Assembly (NCBI GenBank): GCA_036386835.1
Contig: DASVUX010000034.1
Coordinates: forward strand, 1 to 64,000
Direction of reading: 5' to 3'
Origin: 2-12-FULL-35-15 sp036386835
GTDB taxonomy: Bacteria; Bacteroidota; Bacteroidia; 2-12-FULL-35-15
Length of the DNA: 64,000 nucleotides
Both the position numbers and the translations under genes were made by a program. Below the pieces are notes generated by a model. The model was given only the letters and a program-made list of their open reading frames with translations. It ran no database searches and had not been told where the DNA came from. This document shows, piece by piece, positions 35,276 to 42,743 of the stretch. Position 1 is the first letter of the stretch; each line of letters begins with the position of its first letter.

Positions 35276-35782
35276 TTAGTGATGGTGTCCGTGCTCACCG
35301 TGAACATGCCCGTGGTCAAGCTCCTCTTTTGTAGCGGCACGAACGTCAAGCACTTCCCCTGCAAAGTGAAGGTCCTGCCCGGCAAGCGGATGATTAAAGT
35401 CCATTTTTACGAATTCTTCATTGATCTCCAGGACCTGGCCGTACATGCGGTTTCCGTCATTGTCAACCATTGGAAGTGTAACCCCGACTTTAACATTTTC
35501 TTCGTCAAGTTTACCATCTTCACCCTGGAACGCATTAACAGGGATCATTACCACATGATCTTCCTGGCGTGTCCCGTAACCGTTAGCAGCATCGATAAAG
35601 AAATCGAATTTGTCACCGGCTTTTTTACCATTTAAGTTGCTTTCAAAATCAGGCAATAACCCACCGATCCCGAATATAAAAACGAAAGGATGTTCTTTGC
35701 TTGTTTGTTCAACCTGTTCTCCGGTGCCTTTATTTTTAAGTGTGTAATTAACCGAAACCACACTGTTTTGTCCAATTGTCAT
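35276..35782 (-). CDS. FKBP-type prolyl isomerase, SlyD-like
   Basis: The 168-residue protein is an FKBP-type peptidyl-prolyl isomerase/chaperone of the SlyD group: 'VNYTLKNKGTGEQVE' strand, 'FIFGIGGLLPDFE', an insert-in-flap domain at about 70-125, and a His-rich end 'HGHVHGEHGHHH' that should bind metal ions such as nickel. It is cytoplasmic, with no signal peptide. I chose the ATG at 35780-35782; the open frame runs back to a TTG at 35830 that lies upstream of the promoter box TACTTTTG (35813-35820). Confidence 0.9.
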   Translation of the reverse strand: MTIGQNSVVSVNYTLKNKGTGEQVEQTSKEHPFVFIFGIGGLLPDFESNLNGKKAGDKFDFFIDAANGYGTRQEDHVVMIPVNAFQGEDGKLDEENVKVGVTLPMVDNDGNRMYGQVLEINEEFVKMDFNHPLAGQDLHFAGEVLDVRAATKEELDHGHVHGEHGHHH

Positions 35783-35812
35783 CTGAATATAATTTTTATT
35801 AATAATAGGGCG

Positions 35813-35820
35813 CAAAAGTA
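35813..35820 (-). promoter_or_regulatory. -7 element of the SlyD-like gene
   Basis: The reverse complement reads TACTTTTG (TAnnTTTG), 30 bases before the chosen ATG. Confidence 0.5.
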
Positions 35821-35920
35821 AGTCAATCACATAATTAAACCATGAAAATTATGATTTATTTTCAATTGTGGCTTCGATTCTGAAGGGAACCCGTAACTTT
35901 AAGGCTGAAATATATAAAGT

Positions 35921-37075
35921 ATGAAATACCCCGGATTGATCCTCTCGAAACTGCCCAAGGTCGGAACTACCATATTCACTGTAATGAGTAAGCTGGCTGC
36001 TGAACATAATGCCATAAACCTTTCCCAGGGTTTCCCCGATTTCGATTCGGATCCTGACCTGACCACACTGGTGAATAAATACATGAAGGCCGGGCAGAAT
36101 CAATACGCACCGATGCCGGGGCTGCTGAGCCTGAGGCAAATGCTTGCACAGAAAACTGAGGAGCTGTACAAAGCGAAATATGATCCCGAAACGGAGATCA
36201 CGGTGACTGCCGGTGCCACCCAGGCAATCTACACGGCAATAACAGCAGTGATTAGGGAAGGTGATGAAGTGATCATATTTGAGCCTGCATACGATTGTTA
36301 TCAGCCTGCTGTGGAGCTGAATGGCGGAAAAACGATCTTTCTTCAATTAAAGGCGCCCGGATATTTCATCGATTGGGAAGAAGTTAAAAAGGTGATCAGC
36401 CACCGGACAAAAATGATCATTATCAATACACCGCATAATCCTACCGGGAGCACCATGTCGGCAGAAGACATGAAGCAGCTGGAGAAGCTTACCAAAGGCA
36501 CGGATATAATCATTATCAGCGATGAGGTGTATGAACACATTATTTATGACGGAAAGGCCCACCAAAGCATTGCAAGGTTCCCCAAGCTGGCGGAAAGGAG
36601 CTTTATAATCTCTTCTTTCGGAAAAACATATCATACTACAGGATGGAAAATAGGTTACTGCGTTGCCCCTCAAAACCTGATGACCGAATTCCGGAAAGTG
36701 CACCAGTTCCTTGTGTTTTCGAGCAACACTCCCATTCAGCACGCCCTGGCGGAATATCTCCGGGAAAAATCGCACTATATGGAACTGGGTAAATTCTACC
36801 AGTTGAAACGCGACTATTTCATTTCCCGGATCAAAAATTCGCGGTTCAGTTTTACCGCAACTCCCGGCACTTATTTCCAGCTTTTGAATTACCGGAAGAT
36901 CAGCAAGGAAAAGGATACAGAATATGCGATCCGCCTGACCAAAGAGTTCGGCCTTGCATCCATTCCTGTTTCCGTATTTTACCATGAAAAAACAGACCAT
37001 AACGTACTCCGTTTCTGCTTCGCCAAAAAGGAAGAAACTTTGGATAAAGCCGCAGAGATCATAAATAAGATTTAA
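35921..37075 (+). CDS. Methionine/glutamine aminotransferase, YbdL/KAT type
   Basis: The 384-residue class I PLP enzyme has the PLP lysine at K235 in 'SSFGKTYHTTGWKIGY', N173 in 'PHNPTG', D201 and Y204 in 'ISDEVYEHI', and the carboxylate-binding arginine in 'VLRFCFAK'. The group includes YbdL methionine aminotransferase and kynurenine/glutamine transaminases. The next gene is an omega-amidase, which hydrolyses the 2-oxoglutaramate or 2-oxosuccinamate left by glutamine or asparagine transamination. The pair fits methionine salvage with glutamine as amino donor. A kynurenine transaminase activity is also possible given the kynurenine-type enzymes nearby. Confidence 0.88.
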   Translation: MKYPGLILSKLPKVGTTIFTVMSKLAAEHNAINLSQGFPDFDSDPDLTTLVNKYMKAGQNQYAPMPGLLSLRQMLAQKTEELYKAKYDPETEITVTAGATQAIYTAITAVIREGDEVIIFEPAYDCYQPAVELNGGKTIFLQLKAPGYFIDWEEVKKVISHRTKMIIINTPHNPTGSTMSAEDMKQLEKLTKGTDIIIISDEVYEHIIYDGKAHQSIARFPKLAERSFIISSFGKTYHTTGWKIGYCVAPQNLMTEFRKVHQFLVFSSNTPIQHALAEYLREKSHYMELGKFYQLKRDYFISRIKNSRFSFTATPGTYFQLLNYRKISKEKDTEYAIRLTKEFGLASIPVSVFYHEKTDHNVLRFCFAKKEETLDKAAEIINKI

Positions 37076-37225
37076 TGTGCCTGAGAAGCTCAGCAGGGAC
37101 CCGCATATGTGAGATAGTGGAATGATGCACGATGTCCACCCGAGCTTCCCGAGGGATCTCATCCTGTTCTACGGGCAACCGCCCGCGAGAATGTGTCAGC
37201 AAGCCCGATTATAATAAATAACAAA
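37076..37225. other. GC-rich gap between transaminase and omega-amidase
   Basis: The 150 bases hold several short hairpins, for example CTGAG-AAG-CTCAG near 37081 and CGGGC-AACC-GCCCG near 37175. No reading frame or known riboswitch pattern is evident. The richer GC content suggests a decayed repeat. Confidence 0.35.
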
Positions 37226-38005
37226 ATGAAAGAAAACCTCAGCATCACCCTCATACAATCCGATCTTCACTGGGAAGACCAAGCCAGGAACCTTCAGATG
37301 TTCTCTGAAAAAATAGCCCTGATCCCTGGAAATACAGATCTGATCATTCTTCCTGAAATGTTCACAACAGGGTTCAGCATGCAGCCGGAGAAATTCGCTG
37401 AAGGGATGGATGGCAGTACCATCGCCTGGATGAAGAAACAGGCAAAGGAAAATAATTGTGTATTAACGGGGAGCTTTGCCTGCGGGGAAAACGGAAAATA
37501 TTACAACCGCCTTGTGTGGATGAGACCTGACGGTACTTTCAGTTATTATGACAAGCGTCACCTGTTCAGCATGGGAGATGAGAACAATCATTATTCCGCA
37601 GGCGATAAAAAGATCATTGAAGAAATAATGGGCTGGAAGATCTGTCCGCTTATCTGCTATGATCTGCGTTTTCCTGTATGGTCACGGAATACGGACGGTT
37701 ACGACCTGCTCATTTATGTGGCAAACTGGCCGGAAAGGCGCTCCCATCCCTGGAAAACGTTATTGCTTGCCCGTGCTATTGAGAACCAGTGTTATGCTGC
37801 CGGGGTTAACAGGATCGGTGAGGATGCAAACGGTATTTATCATTCCGGTGATTCGGCTGTCATTGACCCCAAAGGCGAGATCATCAGCAATATCGGTCCG
37901 CATAAGGAAGAAACGGAAACCATCCTGCTTAATCATACAGAGCTGGAAGAATTCCGGAAAATTTTCCCGGTTTTAAATGATGCCGATAAGTTTGAGATAA
38001 AATAG
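37226..38005 (+). CDS. Omega-amidase (nitrilase superfamily)
   Basis: The 259-residue protein carries the nitrilase catalytic triad: E44 in 'LIILPEMFTTGF', K109 in 'YYDKRHLFSMGDE' and C143 in 'PLICYDLRFP'. The 'KRHLFSMGDE' strip is typical of YafV/Nit2 omega-amidases, which turn 2-oxoglutaramate into 2-oxoglutarate and ammonia. I chose the ATG at 37226, where homology begins; the frame extends 11 codons upstream. It pairs with the transaminase 150 bases before it. Confidence 0.88.
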   Translation: MKENLSITLIQSDLHWEDQARNLQMFSEKIALIPGNTDLIILPEMFTTGFSMQPEKFAEGMDGSTIAWMKKQAKENNCVLTGSFACGENGKYYNRLVWMRPDGTFSYYDKRHLFSMGDENNHYSAGDKKIIEEIMGWKICPLICYDLRFPVWSRNTDGYDLLIYVANWPERRSHPWKTLLLARAIENQCYAAGVNRIGEDANGIYHSGDSAVIDPKGEIISNIGPHKEETETILLNHTELEEFRKIFPVLNDADKFEIK

Positions 38006-38050
38006 TAACTTTTGTTCGCTGTCGGGCGGAGTTGGGAACGCGCTTCGCGC

Positions 38051-38210
38051 CTAGCCGTTAGCAGGGCACTTCTTGCAGCGTTTTTCCGTCTTGAATTTCT
38101 TGCAGCACTTCTTTTTCTTCTTCAGCTCAATGGCTTCGGGATAAAACCCCCATAAGCCGTTAAAGCTGCATTCAGTTATTGCGGGTGATATGTAAAGTGG
38201 TTGCTGCATG
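38051..38210 (-). pseudogene. Small Cys/Lys-rich gene with a frame break
   Basis: A promoter box TACATTTG is followed after 15 bases by ATG (38208-38210) and a frame reading MQQPLYISPAITECSF, which then runs into a stop. In the +1 frame the sequence continues as 'GLWGFYPEAIELKKKKKCCK' and ends in a Cys/Lys-rich strip with CC, C and KKCP before TAG at 38051-38053. Joined across the A-run in TTTAAAC (about 38160), the product would have about 52 residues. Either the gene is broken, the read has one extra base, or the site is a programmed +1 shift. Cys/Lys-rich ends of this kind would bind metal, but I know no named family. Confidence 0.4.
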
Positions 38211-38225
38211 TTGATGTCGATACAA

Positions 38226-38256
38226 CAAATGTACCTGTACCACCCAAGGATAACAA
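38226..38256 (-). promoter_or_regulatory. Promoter of the Cys/Lys-rich gene
   Basis: On the minus strand TTG (38254-38256), 20 bases, then TACATTTG (38226-38233). This supports real transcription of the small broken gene downstream. Confidence 0.55.
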
Positions 38257-38474
38257 TACCTAGAAAGAGGTATTTTGTGTGTTTCTTCCTTCCGCTGGCA
38301 TGCGGTCATTGCACGCTCCGACAATTGCCGCACCCCGGAGGATGCTACATCCGGTAGCAAAATTATGAACATCCGTAAAGAACTGCCCGAAATCCTTAAT
38401 TTTACATTCCGGAACTAAAACTCAAATTGTTGATATGCCCGCTAAAAGCGGTAAATGGCTACGAAAAAATAAGC
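38257..38474. other. Intergenic region before recJ
   Basis: I see no gene on either strand. A short inverted repeat, CTCCG with CGGAG, lies near 38325-38340. The open frame of recJ runs back to an ATG at 38427 but homology begins at 38475. Confidence 0.4.
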
Positions 38475-40202
38475 ATGGAAAAAAGGTGGGTGGTTAAGCC
38501 AAAGATGGATGAAGCGATTGTTGATCGCCTTGCAAAAGAGCTTGGTGTTGACAAAGTGCTTGCAAACCTGCTTGTGCAGCGGGGTGTAAACACATTTGAA
38601 GAAGCGAAGAAGTTCTTTCGTCCCTCTCTTGACGATCTTCATGACCCTTTCCTGATGAAGGATATGGATAAGGCCATTGCAAGGCTCGAACAGGCGATCG
38701 CTGCCGGTGAAAAGATCCTGGTGTATGGCGATTATGATGTGGATGGCACTACGGCTGTTTCGCTGGTTTATACATTCCTTAAGCAGTTTCATCCTGATGT
38801 TGATTTTTATATCCCTGACCGCTATACGGAAGGTTACGGGATCTCCTTCCTGGGAATTGATTTCGCAAAAGAAAATAATTTTACGCTGATCATCGCACTC
38901 GATTGCGGGATCAAGGCAAATGACAAGGTAAATTATGCAAAGGAAAAAGGCGTTGATTTTATAATCTGTGATCACCACAGGCCCGGTGACACACTGCCGG
39001 ATGCAATTGCCGTGCTTGATCCGAAGCGGAATGACTGCAATTACCCTTTCGATGAATTATGTGGCTGCGGAGTAGGTTTTAAGCTTGTCCAGGCTTATGC
39101 CCAGCGCAACAATATCCCTTTTTCTGAATTGGAGCAGTATCTCGATCTAGCTGCTATCTCCATTGCTTCTGACCTGGTGCCGATTGTGGGTGAGAACAGG
39201 ATCCTCTGCTATTTCGGGCTGAAGCAGATCAATAAAGCCCCGAGAAAAGGTATCAAAGCGGTACTTGAACTTGCCAACATAAAAAAAGAAGTCACCATTA
39301 ATGAGCTGGTATTTACCATCGGGCCAAGGATCAACGCGGCCGGAAGGCTGGAGACCGGCAGGAATGCCGTTGAGCTGCTGATCTCGGATAACCATGATAT
39401 CGCGGCTGTAAACGGCAAGAATATTAATATCACCAATACTGAAAGAAGAAGCATTGATGTAACCATCACGCAGCATGCGCTGAGCATGATCGAGGGTAAC
39501 CTGGAACTTACCACGCGCAAGAGCACTGTGCTATTTTGCCCCGACTGGCACAAAGGCGTTGTAGGGATCGTTGCTTCCCGGATGATTGAAAAATACTATC
39601 GCCCAACCATCATCCTAACAGAATCAAACGGCAAGGTAACAGGCTCTGCAAGAAGCGTCAAGGACTTTGATGTTTACGATGCAATAGAGGCCTGCAGTGA
39701 TCTCCTGGAGCAGTTCGGGGGACATAAGTATGCAGCAGGTCTTACATTAAAGCTGGAGAACCTTAGCGCATTCCAGCAAAAATTTGAAGAGGTTGTATGC
39801 TCCACTATCCAGGATCACATGCTTGTTCCCGAGATCGAGATTGATGAGGAAATCGCACTCACCGATATCACACCTAAATTCTTCAGGGTATTAAACCAGT
39901 TCTCTCCATTTGGGCCCGGTAACATGGCCCCTGTATTCATGGCGCGCAACCTTGTGGATAGGGGCGGAGTGAGGATAGTGGGCAATAATCACCTGAAGAT
40001 GGATATTCATTGTCTTGAAAAAGAAGAGCTTTGTTTCCCGACAATCGCTTTTTCACAGGCGAAGCATTTTGACGATGTGCTCCGCAAAAAGCCTTTCAGC
40101 GCCTGCTTCGCGATCGAAGAAAACGTTTTCAACGGCAGTGTTTCCCTGCAGCTGAATGTGAAGGATATGAAGATGGATGATAAGCAGGATGCCTCCCTGT
40201 GA
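38475..40202 (+). CDS. recJ: Single-stranded-DNA-specific exonuclease RecJ
   Basis: RecJ degrades single-stranded DNA 5' to 3' in recombination, mismatch and base-excision repair. The 575-residue protein has the DHH-family motifs: 'YGDYDVDGTTA' at 84-94, 'LDCGIKA' at 142-148 and the DHH triad at 166-168 in 'CDHHRPGD'. The DHHA1 domain has 'WHKGVVGIVASR' near 360 and 'FGGHKYAAGL' near 425, and a C-terminal OB-fold follows. The ATG at 38475 places the first conserved residues as in other RecJ proteins. It appears monocistronic. Confidence 0.95.
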   Translation: MEKRWVVKPKMDEAIVDRLAKELGVDKVLANLLVQRGVNTFEEAKKFFRPSLDDLHDPFLMKDMDKAIARLEQAIAAGEKILVYGDYDVDGTTAVSLVYTFLKQFHPDVDFYIPDRYTEGYGISFLGIDFAKENNFTLIIALDCGIKANDKVNYAKEKGVDFIICDHHRPGDTLPDAIAVLDPKRNDCNYPFDELCGCGVGFKLVQAYAQRNNIPFSELEQYLDLAAISIASDLVPIVGENRILCYFGLKQINKAPRKGIKAVLELANIKKEVTINELVFTIGPRINAAGRLETGRNAVELLISDNHDIAAVNGKNINITNTERRSIDVTITQHALSMIEGNLELTTRKSTVLFCPDWHKGVVGIVASRMIEKYYRPTIILTESNGKVTGSARSVKDFDVYDAIEACSDLLEQFGGHKYAAGLTLKLENLSAFQQKFEEVVCSTIQDHMLVPEIEIDEEIALTDITPKFFRVLNQFSPFGPGNMAPVFMARNLVDRGGVRIVGNNHLKMDIHCLEKEELCFPTIAFSQAKHFDDVLRKKPFSACFAIEENVFNGSVSLQLNVKDMKMDDKQDASL

Positions 40203-40229
40203 AGTGATGAGTTCTTATTTAGCTACCAG

Positions 40230-40391
40230 CTATTTCTTTAAAAGAAAAATAAAGTACAACAGGCTGCACACGAGAAAAATAATGTTTACAATTCCAGCAA
40301 ACGGTGGTGCCCCTTCAGGCCAGAGCTGACCGAGAAGCACAATGAAATTCATTGCTACAAGAATAATAAGTATGGCCCTTTCTTTTTTCAT
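40230..40391 (-). CDS. 53-residue two-helix membrane protein in the CotH operon
   Basis: The product starts MKKERAILIILVAM and has two hydrophobic helices, about 6-22 and 33-51, separated by a short loop with 'WPEGAPP', and ends in LLKK. Its ATG (40389-40391) overlaps the TGA of the CotH kinase gene by four bases (ATGA), the classic sign of translational coupling. The reading frame is under 60 codons and easily missed. I do not recognise a family. It is the third gene of a tight operon. Confidence 0.7.
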   Translation of the reverse strand: MKKERAILIILVAMNFIVLLGQLWPEGAPPFAGIVNIIFLVCSLLYFIFLLKK

Positions 40392-41977
40392 TTCTGCGAA
40401 TTTACGATGATTTTAGCTCTTCCGATTCTGCCATCCGCAGAATATTTAAGCAGTAAATAAATCCCGGAAGGAACCTCATCAAGCTTTAATGTATAAACGC
40501 CTTCGGTGAGATCGAATTTAGTGTTCAGGCAAAGCTTCCCGGTGAAATCATAAAGTTTAAATTGTGCGTAATCAAAAGGAGAAGCGGGATCTGGAGCTAT
40601 ATTTATGTAGTCATCAGTCGGGTTCGGATACACAAAAAGATCATAAACGGAGTTGTCTTCAATGGAGCATTTAAGCTCCCAGCCTTCCATCTGCTCAACT
40701 GCCCATTCACGCTGCGATTGAATAAAAGGATATAGTCCCGGATAATTTATTCTCAGGACATATGCCGAAGCTGCTACTGAAACCGCATCCTGGTTGTACT
40801 CCGTAAGTGATCTGTCGAATGACTGGTAAGTATTGTATTTGTAGGGGTCTGATTTATAAGCCTCATCAATTAAATTATGCCGGTCAAGTATGTATTGTCC
40901 TAAATGGTCAAGTGAAAAATTTGATTGAATTAATTCACAGGCATAATTCAGATATTCATTTTTATAGTCTTCGATCTCAAAGATCCTTTTGAGCAGCGGG
41001 CGCTTATCAAACTTATTTGTAGGTATAAGATAACCGTCAAGCAGATCACTTACACCGCTGATGATCTTTATATCCTGGAAAGTCTCATTCATATCCCATG
41101 GGATCCAGCGGATCTTTCCGTCAGGATGTTCATACATGTAAAAATTATTTCCTCCGCCCCAGTAACTGTCCCAGCTTCTTACAAGCTTTTCTATGGCAAG
41201 GATCTTTAGATAGGAATGGATGTCGAAATTGCTTTCGAAATAATTCCTGAAGTTATCAGAATAATCATTGTTGAGGTGATCCAGGAACTCTAACAGTTCT
41301 GACCAGTCGTTTTCCGTTTCATTCGTGGTCAGCTTCAGCCCCTGGTCTTCATAGCCCTGGGTCCCATAACCCAGCCAGTTCAGCGAAACTTGTGCCCCCC
41401 TGTCCGTCTTGTAAAGGTTGCCATCATTATTTGCACTGTTGTAGTGGTCTTTCAGAAATGTTTTGTCTACATTTTCTATAACCACATATATCCCGATGTA
41501 TTCACCATTGACCGTGAGTTTGGCAAACGATGTTCTTGATGCCGGAATACCCGCATCCCGGAAGAGCTTAAAGCAGATCACATCATGAAGTAAAGACGGG
41601 TCATTCGTAAAATTGTTCAGGTTCAGTTTTTCAAGGCCATCCAGTTCCTGGTTTGTAAATTCATCAAAAGCGATCTTGAAAGGTTTCTTTTTGCCGAAGC
41701 TGGTGAGCGTATTGGATGCATTCCCCTTCTCACGGAAACCGCAATTGCTCAATAATATCCCGTCCCAGGTAACGCTGCATCTGTGATATTTCTCAGGATA
41801 CAGGTCGGGGTTTGACATGCTCTGGTCAAAATCATGCTCAAGCGTATCAAACCAGTTCACCAATTCTGTTTCAATGCTGATATTGTGCATGACCGTATCG
41901 TTGAACACCATGGTGCCAGTCTGGGCAAAAGTGTTAAAGCCGGTAATTAATAATATGTAGGTGATCAGTGCTCTCAC
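40388..41977 (-). CDS. CotH-family kinase with type-A T9SS sorting domain
   Basis: The 529-residue secreted protein has a signal peptide (1-18, ending NTFA-Q). The CotH kinase domain spans about 70-400: 'FGKKKPFKIAF', 'LNLNNFTNDPSLL', the glycine/hydrophobic strip 'GEYIGIYVVIENVDKTFL' holding the candidate ATP-binding lysine, and 'KIRWIPWDMNETF' with the metal-binding Asp. CotH proteins are atypical protein kinases, first known from spore coats. The last 80 residues, starting 'VYPNPTDDYINI' and including 'GIYLLLKYS', form a type-A T9SS sorting domain, so the kinase should end up outside the cell. It overlaps both neighbours by four bases. Targets are unknown. Confidence 0.85.
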   Translation of the reverse strand: MRALITYILLITGFNTFAQTGTMVFNDTVMHNISIETELVNWFDTLEHDFDQSMSNPDLYPEKYHRCSVTWDGILLSNCGFREKGNASNTLTSFGKKKPFKIAFDEFTNQELDGLEKLNLNNFTNDPSLLHDVICFKLFRDAGIPASRTSFAKLTVNGEYIGIYVVIENVDKTFLKDHYNSANNDGNLYKTDRGAQVSLNWLGYGTQGYEDQGLKLTTNETENDWSELLEFLDHLNNDYSDNFRNYFESNFDIHSYLKILAIEKLVRSWDSYWGGGNNFYMYEHPDGKIRWIPWDMNETFQDIKIISGVSDLLDGYLIPTNKFDKRPLLKRIFEIEDYKNEYLNYACELIQSNFSLDHLGQYILDRHNLIDEAYKSDPYKYNTYQSFDRSLTEYNQDAVSVAASAYVLRINYPGLYPFIQSQREWAVEQMEGWELKCSIEDNSVYDLFVYPNPTDDYINIAPDPASPFDYAQFKLYDFTGKLCLNTKFDLTEGVYTLKLDEVPSGIYLLLKYSADGRIGRAKIIVNSQK

Positions 41978-42705
41978 TTTCTTGGTAAGCGGTGTTCGCT
42001 GTTCAGTGTTTGATAATATTGCCTGAAATTACGTTTCATAAAATGGATCCCGATCGTAGCGTTCACCCCGGTCTGTGTATTCTTATTGGCAAGATTGAAT
42101 TGTAAACCAAGTTTGAAATGGATCCGGAGATGCTCATTCAGTTTCTTGTCAAATCCGGTAAAAGGCTCCATCGTGGCCTGCGGTGCATTGTTGTATCTGA
42201 CATTCATCAGGTTGAATTCTCCACCGACAAAGAAAGTATTCTTCCTGAGATAAGTGCTTCTTCCGAGGTAGCGCTGGTAACCAAAGCCGTATTTTGTGAC
42301 AGGATAAGGACGTGAGGGCACATGGGTCAGATGGATGTAATACATTTTAATTCCCCTGATGGCAAAGCCGCCTTTCAGTTGAAATCCCAACCCTTCCGCA
42401 GCAAAGGGTTCATTGCGGAATACAGAAAAGTATGGTGATTTATAATACCCAAGATTCATCCCCAGAAAGAACGTTTTCAATTTTTTTCCCTGTACAGAAT
42501 CTACACTGGACCATGGGATTACCTGCACCGACTCATCGATATGCTTCAGTTTTATGTAAACCGAATCAACTTTAATCAGTGTGCCGGTGTGGGAATTTCC
42601 ATCTTTAAGGATAACCTCATCAGTCAGGTATTTTTTATAATTCATACAGCCGGTTATTGAAGCAGCAAAAAGTATGTAAATAAAATATCTGAAAAATTTC
42701 TTCAT
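41974..42705 (-). CDS. Lipoprotein with a small beta domain and barrel-like C-terminus
   Basis: The 243-residue protein has a lipoprotein signal peptide with lipobox ITGC (C20). Residues 31-72 ('VILKDGNSHTGTLIKVDSVY', then a V-P-W-x-x-V-x-x-V ending) have the same strand-DG-GxLI-strand layout as the repeats in the 2858-4813 proteins. Residues 80-243 are aromatic-rich alternating strands, as in a small outer-membrane barrel, which is odd after a lipobox. It is the first gene of the CotH operon; its stop overlaps the CotH start by four bases. No named family. Confidence 0.65.
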   Translation of the reverse strand: MKKFFRYFIYILFAASITGCMNYKKYLTDEVILKDGNSHTGTLIKVDSVYIKLKHIDESVQVIPWSSVDSVQGKKLKTFFLGMNLGYYKSPYFSVFRNEPFAAEGLGFQLKGGFAIRGIKMYYIHLTHVPSRPYPVTKYGFGYQRYLGRSTYLRKNTFFVGGEFNLMNVRYNNAPQATMEPFTGFDKKLNEHLRIHFKLGLQFNLANKNTQTGVNATIGIHFMKRNFRQYYQTLNSEHRLPRK

Positions 42706-42743
42706 TTGCTGAGCTTGTATTGTTCACCGGTAATAGGGAAAAA

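Noticed and set aside
36347..37162. 271-codon open frame antisense to the transaminase
   Set aside because: It covers a gene with complete PLP-enzyme motifs and shows no features of its own.
38155..38165. TTTAAAC as a classical -1 ribosomal slippery site
   Set aside because: The two frames are related by +1, not -1, and the heptamer is read in the wrong phase for the known -1 mechanism.
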